Positions 18,265 to 26,682 of a DNA stretch of 64,000 nt are shown in pieces. This DNA is from Chitinophagaceae bacterium. GTDB taxonomy: Bacteria > Bacteroidota > Bacteroidia > Chitinophagales > Chitinophagaceae. Each line of letters opens with the position of its first letter. Position 1 is the stretch's first letter. Under the pieces are notes generated by a model, which did not search any database, had not been told where the DNA came from, and saw only the letters and a program-made list of their open reading frames with translations. Location: assembly GCA_017307755.1 (NCBI GenBank), contig JAFKGQ010000015.1, positions 62,001 to 126,000 of the forward strand. The letters are read 5' to 3'. Position numbers and translations under genes: made by a program.

Positions 18265-21200
18265 TAGAATGTAAGATTAAGCGTCAGCGCCAATGTTTTT
18301 GGTTTTGGGTATTGGAAAACGTCCACGCCCTGGTTGAGGGTTCCGTCAAAAGGCGTCACTTCGGGATCATAACCGCTGTACTTTGTAAAAAGGAGATAAT
18401 TTTCTGCCGTCACCGACACGATCATTTTTGTAAACGAGAGGCGATGGAGGATCCTGGGAGGCATAGTATAGGAAAGGGTGATCGTGCGTAGCCGCCAGAA
18501 GCCGGCATCCTCGATGTTGTAATTATCCGTGTTATTCTGATTGGGTAGATTTCCCGGCCGGAGGGCGCCCCGGACCGTATTCTGATGACCAGGCGTCCAG
18601 GCATCAAGGATATACTTGTAGCTATTGGTCTGGGGTGTCTCGCCGGCTGTGATATAGCGGGTGAAATTCATGATCTTGTTGCCGGCCAGGCATTGCCAGT
18701 CGAGGTAGAGTGAGAAGTCCCTGTAAGTAAAAGTATTGGTAATGTTTAGCTCGTGCAGGGGCATTTTATGTCCCAGGTAGGTCTGATCGCTGGCGTCCAG
18801 GATGCCGTCCTTATTACGGTCCAGCCAATGGATATCCCCGGGTTTGTTGCCGTATACGGCTGCCTGGGCGGCTTCGTCCGTACCCCAGGCCTTTGTGCGG
18901 ACATATCCGTAGAATTCATCCATGCTCCTTCCTTTTTCCAGTCTTCCCGCCCATGTGGTGAGGATGTCCCCATTGAGATCGAGGATCTTTGAGCGGTTGG
19001 CCGCATAGCTTAATGTTGTGATCCAGCTAAAGACGGGCGTGCGGATATTCCTGGATGTTATACTTAATTCGAGTCCCTGATTGCGTACCGAACCGATGTT
19101 GTCCCAGACGGTCATATAGCCACTGGAAGCCGGCAGCTGTCGTTGATAAAGCATATTGGATGTGACCTTATGATAATAATCGCCGGTGACCATCACCTTG
19201 TCGTTGAAAAGGGCAGCATCAAAGCCCAGGTCCCTCTGTACTTGTTTCTCCCATTTCAGGTGGACATTGCCGGCGTTTGGCGCGAGGATGACGCCCGTTT
19301 GCGGCTGACCGGAGAAGATCACCTGTGTGGTGGCCAGCTGATTGAGAGAAGAGTAGTTCTGAATTTCGGCATTCCCTACAATGCCGTAGCTGGCGCGGAG
19401 CTTAAAGGCCTTGTTGATACGCCAGGCTCCGGAGATAGAGGGGAAATAACCGTATTTATTATCGGCTCCGAACCGGGAGGAACCGTCGATACGCAGGGAG
19501 GTGCCGAGGAACCAGCGATCGTCGTATTGATAGTTTGCTCTTACATAGTAGGAATTGAAGCGATAGTCGGAGCGGGAGGAGACGGGTTGTTCGTATACTG
19601 TACCGGCCTGAAGGTTGTTGTAAGAAAAATAGTTGTCAAAGAAATTCTCCGAGCCTGTGAATGTATATGTATTTACCGTGTAATACCAGCTTGTGCCTGC
19701 CACCAGGTCTAATGAATGTCTCCCCCTGCGGAGCCGCCAGGTGAGGTAGTCCTCGTTGGTCCAACTGCCCACTGTCCCGTTGGATTTTTGTGCGATGCCG
19801 TTCTGAACGAGCGAGTACCCCAGGACATCCTTGGCGCTGTAATAATTATGATACAGGGCGTTGAGTTGTCCGCTCCAGCTGGTGGTAAGGTCCAGTCTGG
19901 TAGAGAGGTGTATCACGCCGGAGATACTGGCATTGGCGTAGATGGTGCCGGTGCGGTCCTCTACATCATTCAGCAGCCGCACAGGGTTTTCGGAGTTCTC
20001 GGCATTGGGATAATCGCCTTTTCGTGTCCAGGAGCCGTCCGCATATTTTACGGGCAGGAAGGGAAGGAACTCATATATTTCCCGGATGGCATTAAGTCCA
20101 AACAGATTGAGATCTACATTGGAGCCTTGCCGGCCTCCTATATTCAGCATGGATTGCAGGTGCAGCCACGGACGTGTGTCGGAGGTGATATTGGCGAACA
20201 GGTTCAGTTGCCGCATATCGCTGTTGAGCAGGATGCCCTGTTGATCTTTGTAGGAGACGGAAAGATGACTGGTAAGGTTTTCCCTGCCGGAGGAAAAGCT
20301 CAATGCGCTGTTGTTGGAAAGGGCGACCCGGGTGGCCTCCTTTTGCCAGTCTGTATGATATTTTGGGCGGCCGTCCGGCATAAAAAGCTCGGCTTTGCGA
20401 GGGAAGTCTGCCGCCGGGTCCAGGTGGGGAGGAAGGGTGTTGTTATATGCGTAGGTCCTTTTGAACATTTCCAGGGCCTCATCGGCGTCCAGGAGCTTTA
20501 ATTTATGTTGCAGGGTCCCGGCGCTTAATGTGTGTACAAAGTTGATGTCATTTAACCCTTTCCGGCCATGACGGGTGGTGATAATGACCACGCCGTTGGC
20601 GCCTCTTGCCCCGTATATGGATGTGGCGGCGGCATCTTTCAGGACATCCATCGATTCGACGATGTGGGGGTCCAGCAAGGTAGGGTCGGCGCCTACAATA
20701 CCATCCACTACGTACAAGGGATCGCTGGATGCATTGATCGAGCCTGATCCCCGGATGATGACGGACGGGCTGCCACCGGGTTTCCCGGAATTATTCATCA
20801 CGCTGACACCCGCCACCTTTCCCTGCATGCCTTGCAGGATATTGATGGCGGTAGGTCTTTCGGTGAGCTGTGCCGCGGTGACGCTGCCCATCGAGATAGT
20901 AAGGGCCCTTCGCTGGGAGCTGCCATAGCCAATGACGACCATTGTGTCATAGCTGCCGCCGGGGATATCCAGGGCCAATTCGACCTGCAGGGGGGCATCG
21001 GTGAAGGCTATTTCACGTCTGCGATAGCCAATACAACTGATGACCAGGGAGACAGGTCCGTCCTTTCTGAAGGGTAAATTGAAATGACCTGCGGCATCCG
21101 TGGTAGTCCCCGAACGGGTATCCTTCACGATAATGCTGGCTCCGGCAATGGGTATTTTCTTCTCATCGGTGACTGTACCGCTGGCTTGAATGGCACGCGT

Positions 21201-21521
21201 ATTCCCGTCGGGCAGGAGCAATATTTTGTCTTCCAGTACCCGGTACTGGATATGTACAGTCGCAAAATTGACGGACAGCAGCTCGCCCAGCGTCTTATCC
21301 TTTATCAAAAGAGATATTTTCCTGTCGGCATGGATAGCATCGGGGCTGTAATAAAAATCGATACCCGTCTGCTCGCCAACCATCCTGATGATCTCGCTGA
21401 CAGGCTTGTCGACGGCTGCAATAGACACTTTCTTTTCCAATAATGTCTGGGCAATACAACGTGCCGAAGCTGTCAGGAACAGCAGACAAAGCAGTAAGTT
21501 TCGGGGCATGGAAGTTCTCAT
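18264..21521 (-). CDS. SusC/RagA transporter with STN signalling domain (locus B)
   Basis: This outer-membrane receptor has about 1085 residues. After the signal peptide (LLLCLLFLTASARCIAQ) comes an STN domain (EKKVSIAAVDKPVSEIIRMV through ILLLPDG), which contacts FecR in transducing receptors. A carboxypeptidase-like domain (ASGTVTDEKKIPIAGASII) and the plug follow (MVVIGYGSSQRR, SDPLYVVDGIVGAD, SMDVLKDAAATSIYGARGANG), then the beta barrel. Together with the upstream ECF sigma and FecR it forms a complete trans-envelope signalling set. I chose ATG 21521; an in-frame ATG at 21587 would add a 22-residue basic stretch before the leader. Upstream lies a long inverted repeat (21602-21664). Confidence 0.95.
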   Translation of the reverse strand: MRTSMPRNLLLCLLFLTASARCIAQTLLEKKVSIAAVDKPVSEIIRMVGEQTGIDFYYSPDAIHADRKISLLIKDKTLGELLSVNFATVHIQYRVLEDKILLLPDGNTRAIQASGTVTDEKKIPIAGASIIVKDTRSGTTTDAAGHFNLPFRKDGPVSLVISCIGYRRREIAFTDAPLQVELALDIPGGSYDTMVVIGYGSSQRRALTISMGSVTAAQLTERPTAINILQGMQGKVAGVSVMNNSGKPGGSPSVIIRGSGSINASSDPLYVVDGIVGADPTLLDPHIVESMDVLKDAAATSIYGARGANGVVIITTRHGRKGLNDINFVHTLSAGTLQHKLKLLDADEALEMFKRTYAYNNTLPPHLDPAADFPRKAELFMPDGRPKYHTDWQKEATRVALSNNSALSFSSGRENLTSHLSVSYKDQQGILLNSDMRQLNLFANITSDTRPWLHLQSMLNIGGRQGSNVDLNLFGLNAIREIYEFLPFLPVKYADGSWTRKGDYPNAENSENPVRLLNDVEDRTGTIYANASISGVIHLSTRLDLTTSWSGQLNALYHNYYSAKDVLGYSLVQNGIAQKSNGTVGSWTNEDYLTWRLRRGRHSLDLVAGTSWYYTVNTYTFTGSENFFDNYFSYNNLQAGTVYEQPVSSRSDYRFNSYYVRANYQYDDRWFLGTSLRIDGSSRFGADNKYGYFPSISGAWRINKAFKLRASYGIVGNAEIQNYSSLNQLATTQVIFSGQPQTGVILAPNAGNVHLKWEKQVQRDLGFDAALFNDKVMVTGDYYHKVTSNMLYQRQLPASSGYMTVWDNIGSVRNQGLELSITSRNIRTPVFSWITTLSYAANRSKILDLNGDILTTWAGRLEKGRSMDEFYGYVRTKAWGTDEAAQAAVYGNKPGDIHWLDRNKDGILDASDQTYLGHKMPLHELNITNTFTYRDFSLYLDWQCLAGNKIMNFTRYITAGETPQTNSYKYILDAWTPGHQNTVRGALRPGNLPNQNNTDNYNIEDAGFWRLRTITLSYTMPPRILHRLSFTKMIVSVTAENYLLFTKYSGYDPEVTPFDGTLNQGVDVFQYPKPKTLALTLNLTF

Positions 21522-21601
21522 TACAAGCCTGTTAAAGAAATAAAACGTTTTTTTTATAACTTTAAACAGTTTTGTTCGACCATTCATGCGGCGGACGAAA
21601 T

Positions 21602-21664
21602 AAAGCCTGCAAAGGTTTGAAGCCGGTAATGCCCTACATTATCGGCTCTTTTTTTACAGGCTTT
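21602..21664. terminator. Nested inverted repeat between FecR and SusC (locus B)
   Basis: The outer arms are AAAGCCTG (21602-21609) and CAGGCTTT (21657-21664). The inner arms are AGCCGGTAATG (21621-21631) and CATTATCGGCT (21637-21647) around loop CCCTA. Read as minus-strand RNA, the outer stem extends to 12 pairs with one G-U pair and ends in a UUUAUUU stretch, like an intrinsic terminator after FecR. Read as plus-strand RNA, the inner stem is followed by seven T residues. It probably limits read-through from sigma/FecR into SusC, or acts as a bidirectional terminator. Confidence 0.55.
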
Positions 21665-21716
21665 GGTGCCTTTTTTATATGTTATGTGCTGATGTGGATC
21701 TGTGTCATATGGCATT

Positions 21717-22745
21717 TTACATTTTAATCGTATTGACGAAAATTTTTGTTCCTTTTATCTCATAGCCGGCGTTCACTGAAAGACAGATGATCTTTAAGGC
21801 CGTATACAGGGGCTGATGGCTGAGATCGCCTGTAAAAAGGGTCTTCCCCAGGGCCGGCTTATCCATGACGATGTCGATCCCGTATTTTTCTTTTATCAGC
21901 GCGGATATCGTGTTTAGCGACGCGGCTTTGAACCTGAATGTTTCCCCTGCTGTAAAAGTCTTGGGGTCGGGATTGTCCGTAAGCACCAGCGGGGTATCCA
22001 CCAGGGTGGGCTGCGGGCTGGCGGTGTTGCTCGTATAGGTCAGTTGTTGGTTGGGAAAGAGCATAATCTTTGACTGCTGTCCATCCCCCGACCTGCTGAC
22101 CTCCACTTTGCCTGTGCGAACTGCTATTTTGAATGCGTTGTCCTTTTGTGCAGAGATATGAAAGCTGGTGCCCAGCACATGGGTAATGATGTCCCCGCAA
22201 TAGACATAGAACGGGCGCCCGGGGTCGGTGGCGATCTTAAAAAAGGCATTCCCTTCCAGCCGTACGGTCCTGGAAGACCCGGTGAAATGGGGGGGATACG
22301 ACAGATGTGCGCCTGGCTCCAGCTGGATGGCGCTGCCGTCCTCCAGGTGGAGGGTATTTGTCTCTGCCGTAGTATTGATGATGTCTTTGGCGTCTGTCTG
22401 TGCGGGGTTTTTGCGGGATGCGGCAGTATACAGGAGGGTGGCGGATATAATGACGATCATGGCTGCCGCGGCCGTCATGATCCAATAACGGCGTCTGTTA
22501 CGGGAGATCGGCACCACCAGGGCCGGGGAGGCAAGTATGTTTTGAATCATGCGTTCCCGGGTTTGCGGGGGGAGACTTGTCCGGGCAGATGAAGATGTCT
22601 CCAACTGGTGCAGAATGTCTTTTCCCATGATATCCCGGTAATTACCAGAGCGTAGGGCTTCCATAAGAATGGATTCATCTTCGGGTGAAAGGGACCCTTC
22701 GAAGTGACCTTTTAGCAGTTGTTGAATGTATTCCGGGGTATGCAT
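21717..22745 (-). CDS. FecR-family anti-sigma factor (locus B)
   Basis: This inner-membrane anti-sigma has about 342 residues. The cytoplasmic N-terminus MHTPEYIQQLLKGHFEGSLS resembles sigma-binding FecR heads. One transmembrane helix is seen in YWIMTAAAAMIVIISATLLY. The periplasmic FecR domain has LEDGSAIQLEPGAHLSYP and LEGNAFFKIATDPGRPFYVY, and a DUF4974-like C-terminus follows (SLNTISALIKEKYGIDIV). The start at 22745 is preferred over an ATG at 22784, which adds a poor 13-residue extension. It should receive the signal from the STN domain of the neighbouring SusC and control the sigma factor encoded 73 bases upstream. Confidence 0.93.
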   Translation of the reverse strand: MHTPEYIQQLLKGHFEGSLSPEDESILMEALRSGNYRDIMGKDILHQLETSSSARTSLPPQTRERMIQNILASPALVVPISRNRRRYWIMTAAAAMIVIISATLLYTAASRKNPAQTDAKDIINTTAETNTLHLEDGSAIQLEPGAHLSYPPHFTGSSRTVRLEGNAFFKIATDPGRPFYVYCGDIITHVLGTSFHISAQKDNAFKIAVRTGKVEVSRSGDGQQSKIMLFPNQQLTYTSNTASPQPTLVDTPLVLTDNPDPKTFTAGETFRFKAASLNTISALIKEKYGIDIVMDKPALGKTLFTGDLSHQPLYTALKIICLSVNAGYEIKGTKIFVNTIKM

Positions 22746-22817
22746 ACAGTATAAAGACCGGTGAGGCGGCAGGCCGGAGTACAAGGTGGTGAAAAAAAAG
22801 GGGGCTTTTAGCGAGAA

Positions 22818-23408
22818 TCAGCGGGTGAACAGCGAAATAAAAAGGCGTATGGTTTCGCCATAAGCGCGAAAGAAGTGCCGGATATGGCGTAGGGCCCGGC
22901 TCATATGTGTCTTTACCGTGAGCGCGGATATGCCTAGTTTCCGACCGATTTGATCATAGGTCAGCTGTTCTTCACGGGCCATCCTGTAAATATCCTTTTG
23001 CATAGGAGAGAGGGAGACGACGGCCTCTCGGAGGAGATCTTCGTATTGACGATCGACCAATCTGCGATCCGTGGTTTCTTCCCATTGGGGGGCTGACAGT
23101 CTCAGTGAATGGAGGGCTTTTCGTTCGTTGGCCAGTTTTTCGAGGTAGTTGAGTATATGGTTCCTGCTCATGATAAACAGCCAGCCTTCGAAGTGATGGA
23201 CCTGGCGCAGACCGGCACGACCTGTCCATACCCGCATGAAGACATCCTGGACGACCTCCTCGGCCAGCGTACCGGACCTGAGGTATCCGAGCGCTACCTG
23301 ATAGATCCTGTCGGAATATTTGGAAAAGATATGACGAAAGGCATCCTCATTACCATCTGCCAGTAAGGTGAGTATCGTGTCTTCGCTTGTATTTTCCGGA
23401 TCAATCAT
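22818..23408 (-). CDS. ECF RNA polymerase sigma factor (locus B)
   Basis: This 196-residue ECF sigma has region 2 (AFRHIFSKYSDRIYQVALGYL, AEEVVQDVFMRVWTG) and region 4 (LSPMQKDIYRMAREEQLTYDQIGRKLGISALTVKTHMSRALRHI). It is the first gene of locus B and diverges from the lipoprotein gene at 23715 across a 306-base gap. It belongs to the family usually seen upstream of FecR and SusC/D in Bacteroidota. The sequence shows no binding site for its own control beyond an inverted repeat at 23520-23553. Confidence 0.93.
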   Translation of the reverse strand: MIDPENTSEDTILTLLADGNEDAFRHIFSKYSDRIYQVALGYLRSGTLAEEVVQDVFMRVWTGRAGLRQVHHFEGWLFIMSRNHILNYLEKLANERKALHSLRLSAPQWEETTDRRLVDRQYEDLLREAVVSLSPMQKDIYRMAREEQLTYDQIGRKLGISALTVKTHMSRALRHIRHFFRAYGETIRLFISLFTR

Positions 23409-23714
23409 TGCAATCGCAGGCTTGGGGACAGGGCATAAAAATAGGGATTTTTGGATACATTGTTAAGCGATGGTTAACTATCGTAGTACAGGATGATGGG
23501 CCCGGCAACCTCTGCGGGTAATCTCTCGTTCGTTCTGGGGCGAACCGGAGATTCGTCATCTGTAATTGTATACAAGTTACCTCCCGAAATTGCATACCCT
23601 TCTCCCCGTAGAATATTTTAATGTATGGAATGTCCCCCCTGGAATACTTGATGTTGGCCGCCGGACCGACGTGTAAACTCTTTATCTCAGTGTTAACCTA
23701 AAAATTTGCTGTGT
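23409..23714. other. Divergent intergenic region with imperfect inverted repeat at 23520-23553
   Basis: This is the only gene-free stretch over 300 bases. It lies between the ECF sigma (minus) and the TIGR03118-like gene (plus). It holds an inverted repeat, AATCTC-tc-GTTCG, an 8-base spacer, then CGAAC-cg-GAGATT (11 of 13 positions match), which could be an operator or leader hairpin for the sigma gene. I see no convincing TTTG/TAnnTTTG promoter pair, no RNA gene and no credible small coding frame. Confidence 0.4.
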
Positions 23715-24875
23715 ATGAAAAAACTTTTCCTTTTTTCGATTGGCTTGGCAGCCCTGATAACAGGCTGCCGGAAAACAAATGACAGTAAGGAAGACCTCCG
23801 CAATTTTGTGATGGTCAACCTTGTGGACAACAATGGCAGATATGGCGCCCAGCACCAGGACCCCACGCTGATGAATGCCTGGGGATTGGCATTCTCTCCC
23901 ACAGGCATTGCCTGGGTCAATTCCAATGGAGGCGGGGTCAGCGAAGTGTATACGGCAGAGGGGGCTATACTGCGGCCACCTGTGCGGATCCCTACGCCAA
24001 CCGATACGATGGGGGGCAATCCCACGGGTATCGTCTTTGCAGGGGGCAAAGGGTTCCGGCTGTGGAATGGGGCTGCCGCGGCTTTTCTGTTTGTGACTGA
24101 GGACGGGGTGTTGGCGGGGTGGAATGGGGCAGCGGGTAACAATGCTCTGCGGATCAAAGATCTCTCGGCCACCTCTGAATTCAAAGGTCTGGCCATTGCG
24201 TCCTGGGGTGGTAAGGACTATATCTATGCCACTGATTTCAAAAGTGGTAAGATCATTGTATGGGATACCGCTTTCACAAAGGTATCGATGCCATTCCATG
24301 ATCCGACCATTCCCTGGGGCTATCATCCTTTTAATATCCAGGCTGTTGCCGGCTGGCTGTTTGTCACCTATGCGCTGGTCGGCCCCACGGGGGATGATGT
24401 GAAGGGGCCGGGGCATGGGTTTGTAAGCATTTTCAAGCCGGACGGATCTTTTGTCAGCCGGTTTGCCTCGGCTGGTCCGTTGAATTCTCCCTGGGGCATT
24501 ACGGCTGCCGGAAAGAAGTTCCTGGATGCCAAGGATCTGGATGATGAGCTGGTGCATCTGCAGAGTGAGGTCGGCGGCACATTTACCAAGCTCACCGGTC
24601 ATCAGCTTCCGCCAGTAGTAAGTGATAATGAACGGGGAGATCTTGATTCTGTTATCCTGGTGGGAAATTTTGGGGACGGCCGGATCAATGCGTATGGTCT
24701 GAAGGGAAATTTCCTGGGGCAGTTGAAATCTCATTTCCAAACTATCACTGTCGATGGGCTATGGGCCTTGTCTTTTGCGCCTGCTTCTTCCACGGTTGAT
24801 CAGCGGCGTCTTTATTTTACGGCGGGTCCTAATGATGAAAAGAACGGGTTGTTTGGATATCTCATCAAGCAATAG
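23715..24875 (+). CDS. TIGR03118-like lipoprotein
   Basis: This 386-residue exported protein has a lipobox leader (FLFSIGLAALITGC). The body resembles the TIGR03118 family, which looks like a beta-propeller. Landmarks are LVDNNGRYGAQHQDPTLMNAWGLA, NPTGIVFAGG, FLFVTEDGVLAGWNG, KGLAIASWGGKDYIYATDF, DGSFVSRFASAGPLNSPWGI, VILVGNFGDGRINAY and LWALSFAPASS. Its role is unknown to me; NHL/propeller relatives bind ligands or act as lactonases. I chose ATG 23715 over an in-frame TTG at 23706. A clear hairpin terminator follows at 24908-24940, so this is probably a single-gene unit. Confidence 0.85.
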   Translation: MKKLFLFSIGLAALITGCRKTNDSKEDLRNFVMVNLVDNNGRYGAQHQDPTLMNAWGLAFSPTGIAWVNSNGGGVSEVYTAEGAILRPPVRIPTPTDTMGGNPTGIVFAGGKGFRLWNGAAAAFLFVTEDGVLAGWNGAAGNNALRIKDLSATSEFKGLAIASWGGKDYIYATDFKSGKIIVWDTAFTKVSMPFHDPTIPWGYHPFNIQAVAGWLFVTYALVGPTGDDVKGPGHGFVSIFKPDGSFVSRFASAGPLNSPWGITAAGKKFLDAKDLDDELVHLQSEVGGTFTKLTGHQLPPVVSDNERGDLDSVILVGNFGDGRINAYGLKGNFLGQLKSHFQTITVDGLWALSFAPASSTVDQRRLYFTAGPNDEKNGLFGYLIKQ

Positions 24876-24907
24876 GTCCATTAGGGGGCATTTCATAGGA
24901 GACGGCG

Positions 24908-24940
24908 GGCCTTCTGTTTTTCAGAGGGCCTTGCTGTTTT
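24908..24940 (+). terminator. Intrinsic terminator after the TIGR03118-like gene
   Basis: GGCCTTCTG and CAGAGGGCC pair over nine positions (one G-U wobble) around a TTTTT loop, followed by TTGCTGTTTT. It lies 33 bases after the stop codon and ahead of the cytochrome gene. Confidence 0.65.
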
Positions 24941-24980
24941 AAGCATAAAACTTTACCTTGGCGGCGCAAAACCATGCAAT

Positions 24981-25958
24981 ATGAAAAAGATCGTCAAGGT
25001 AACCCTGATCATTCTGGCCGTCATTGTCGGCGGGTTGATCTGTGTCGTCGCCTTTATCAAGACTGCATTGCCCAATGTCGGCAAGCCGATGGACCTTAAG
25101 GTGCAGGTCACTCCGGGGCGGGTACAGAGGGGCGAGTATTTGGCCAGACATGTTGCGGTCTGTATGGATTGTCACAGTCAGCGGGACTGGTCGTTGTATG
25201 CGGGGCCGTTGAAGAAAGAAACGTATGGGTGTGGTGGTGAAAGATTTGGGAAAGAGATAGGATTTCCCGGTACCGTCTATTCCCGTAATATCACACCTGC
25301 GGCCCTAAGCAGCTGGACGGATGGAGAGATATTCAGGGCTATCACAGCAGGGGTGGGTAAAGACGGCAAGGCGTTGTTTCCCCTGATGCCCTATCCTAAT
25401 TACGGGATGACGGACGCAGAAGATATCATGTGTATCATTGCTTATTTACGTACCCTTCCTGCCATCCGGAACGATGTCCCTGCTCAGGAGCTGAATTTTC
25501 CTTTGAATATCATCGTCAATACCATGCCTTCCAAGGCGGCGCTCGTGAAGAAACCTGATTCCAATAACATTACGGCTTATGGGAAATATCTTACCACGAT
25601 GGCCGGCTGTATGGAGTGTCACAGTAAAGTTGATAAGGGAACGCGTGTTCCGGGTACTGAATTTGGCGGGGGCAGGAGTTTTAACTTCCCCAATGGCACT
25701 GTCGTTACTGCTCCGAATATCACGTTTGACAAAGCTACCGGCATCGGCAATTGGGACAGGAGTCTTTTTATAAAGAAATTCAAACAATATGGGGATAGCG
25801 GGTATGTTTCCAGGGCGGTAGGTCCTTCGGAATTTAACACGCCCATGCCCTGGCTGATGTATGCGGGAATGACGGACAGTGATCTCGCGGCTATTTATAC
25901 TTATCTGGGGACGGTGAAGCCAATTGGTAATCAGGTGAAAGTGTTTCAGCGGCAATAG
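24981..25958 (+). CDS. Membrane-anchored diheme cytochrome c
   Basis: This 325-residue protein starts with an uncleaved-looking transmembrane anchor (VTLIILAVIVGGLICVVAFI). Two class I cytochrome c domains each have a CxxCH heme site, CMDCH near residue 65 and CMECH near residue 213. Possible axial methionines are in FPLMPYPNYGMTD and FNTPMPWLMYAGMTD. The layout resembles small cytochrome subunits that take electrons from periplasmic dehydrogenases. No dehydrogenase is adjacent here, so the donor is unknown. It ends 2 bases from the convergent LytTR regulator gene, with no room for a separate terminator. Confidence 0.9.
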   Translation: MKKIVKVTLIILAVIVGGLICVVAFIKTALPNVGKPMDLKVQVTPGRVQRGEYLARHVAVCMDCHSQRDWSLYAGPLKKETYGCGGERFGKEIGFPGTVYSRNITPAALSSWTDGEIFRAITAGVGKDGKALFPLMPYPNYGMTDAEDIMCIIAYLRTLPAIRNDVPAQELNFPLNIIVNTMPSKAALVKKPDSNNITAYGKYLTTMAGCMECHSKVDKGTRVPGTEFGGGRSFNFPNGTVVTAPNITFDKATGIGNWDRSLFIKKFKQYGDSGYVSRAVGPSEFNTPMPWLMYAGMTDSDLAAIYTYLGTVKPIGNQVKVFQRQ

Positions 25959-25960
25959 CA

Positions 25961-26680
25961 TCATTGCAGCATCTTCCCTCTCATTTTTTCCAGAAATGCG
26001 GGTCTGTAGGTTTCTCCCAGCAGAATGCCTTCCCTGATGTTGCGGAGGAGTACCGTATTGCCTTCGATAGCTGTGATCTTATCCACCGCGATAATAAAGC
26101 TCCGGTGGATGCGAAGGAAATGGGCGGCGGGCAGACGTTCTTCCAGGTCTTTCATGGTCAGCAGCGCCATTGTCTTTATTCCATTGTGGTGGATGGCCAC
26201 ATAGTTCTTCATGCTTTCAATATAATCGATGTCTTTAAAGTTGATGCGTAGCATCTTTCCTTTTAATTCGGTCTTTACAAAAAAATAGTCGTCGACCGTA
26301 ATGTCTGCGGCGGATGGTTCCGCGGACGGAGAAGTTGACTGTATCCTTTGTACGGCTTTGATGAAGCGGGGAAAGGGGATGGGTTTTAGCAGATAGTCTT
26401 CTACTTCCAGTTCGAAGCCTTCGGTGACGAACTCGCTGTAGGCTGTAGTGAGGATGACCTTTGACCGTCCCTGTATGGCCCGTATAAAATCCAGGCCGGA
26501 GATCTCCGGCATCTGGATGTCCAGGAAGAGAAGGTCGACCTTTTCCCTGTTGAGCAGTTCGAGGGCCCGGAGCGGGTTTGTAAAGGATGCCAGCAGCTGC
26601 AGGGAAGGGATCTGCTTTACATAGTGCTCCAGCACATCTATGGCGTGTTGTTCGTCGTCGACGATGATGCAGGTGGTCAT
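25961..26680 (-). CDS. LytTR-family response regulator
   Basis: This 239-residue two-component regulator has a receiver domain with the acidic pair in IIVDDEQ and the phospho-acceptor Asp54 in LLFLDIQMPE. The C-terminal LytTR DNA-binding domain has DYFFVKTELKGKMLRINFKDIDYIESMKNYVAIH and FLRIHRSFIIAVDKI. It follows its kinase by 2 bases and is the last gene of a four-gene minus-strand operon with an ABC transporter. Its likely targets include that transporter operon, which is inference from position. Confidence 0.94.
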   Translation of the reverse strand: MTTCIIVDDEQHAIDVLEHYVKQIPSLQLLASFTNPLRALELLNREKVDLLFLDIQMPEISGLDFIRAIQGRSKVILTTAYSEFVTEGFELEVEDYLLKPIPFPRFIKAVQRIQSTSPSAEPSAADITVDDYFFVKTELKGKMLRINFKDIDYIESMKNYVAIHHNGIKTMALLTMKDLEERLPAAHFLRIHRSFIIAVDKITAIEGNTVLLRNIREGILLGETYRPAFLEKMRGKMLQ

Positions 26681-26682
26681 AG

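Noticed and set aside
23682..24740. Minus-strand open frame (352 codons) opposite the TIGR03118-like gene
   Set aside because: The plus-strand frame has a lipoprotein leader and coherent domain motifs; the antisense frame has neither.
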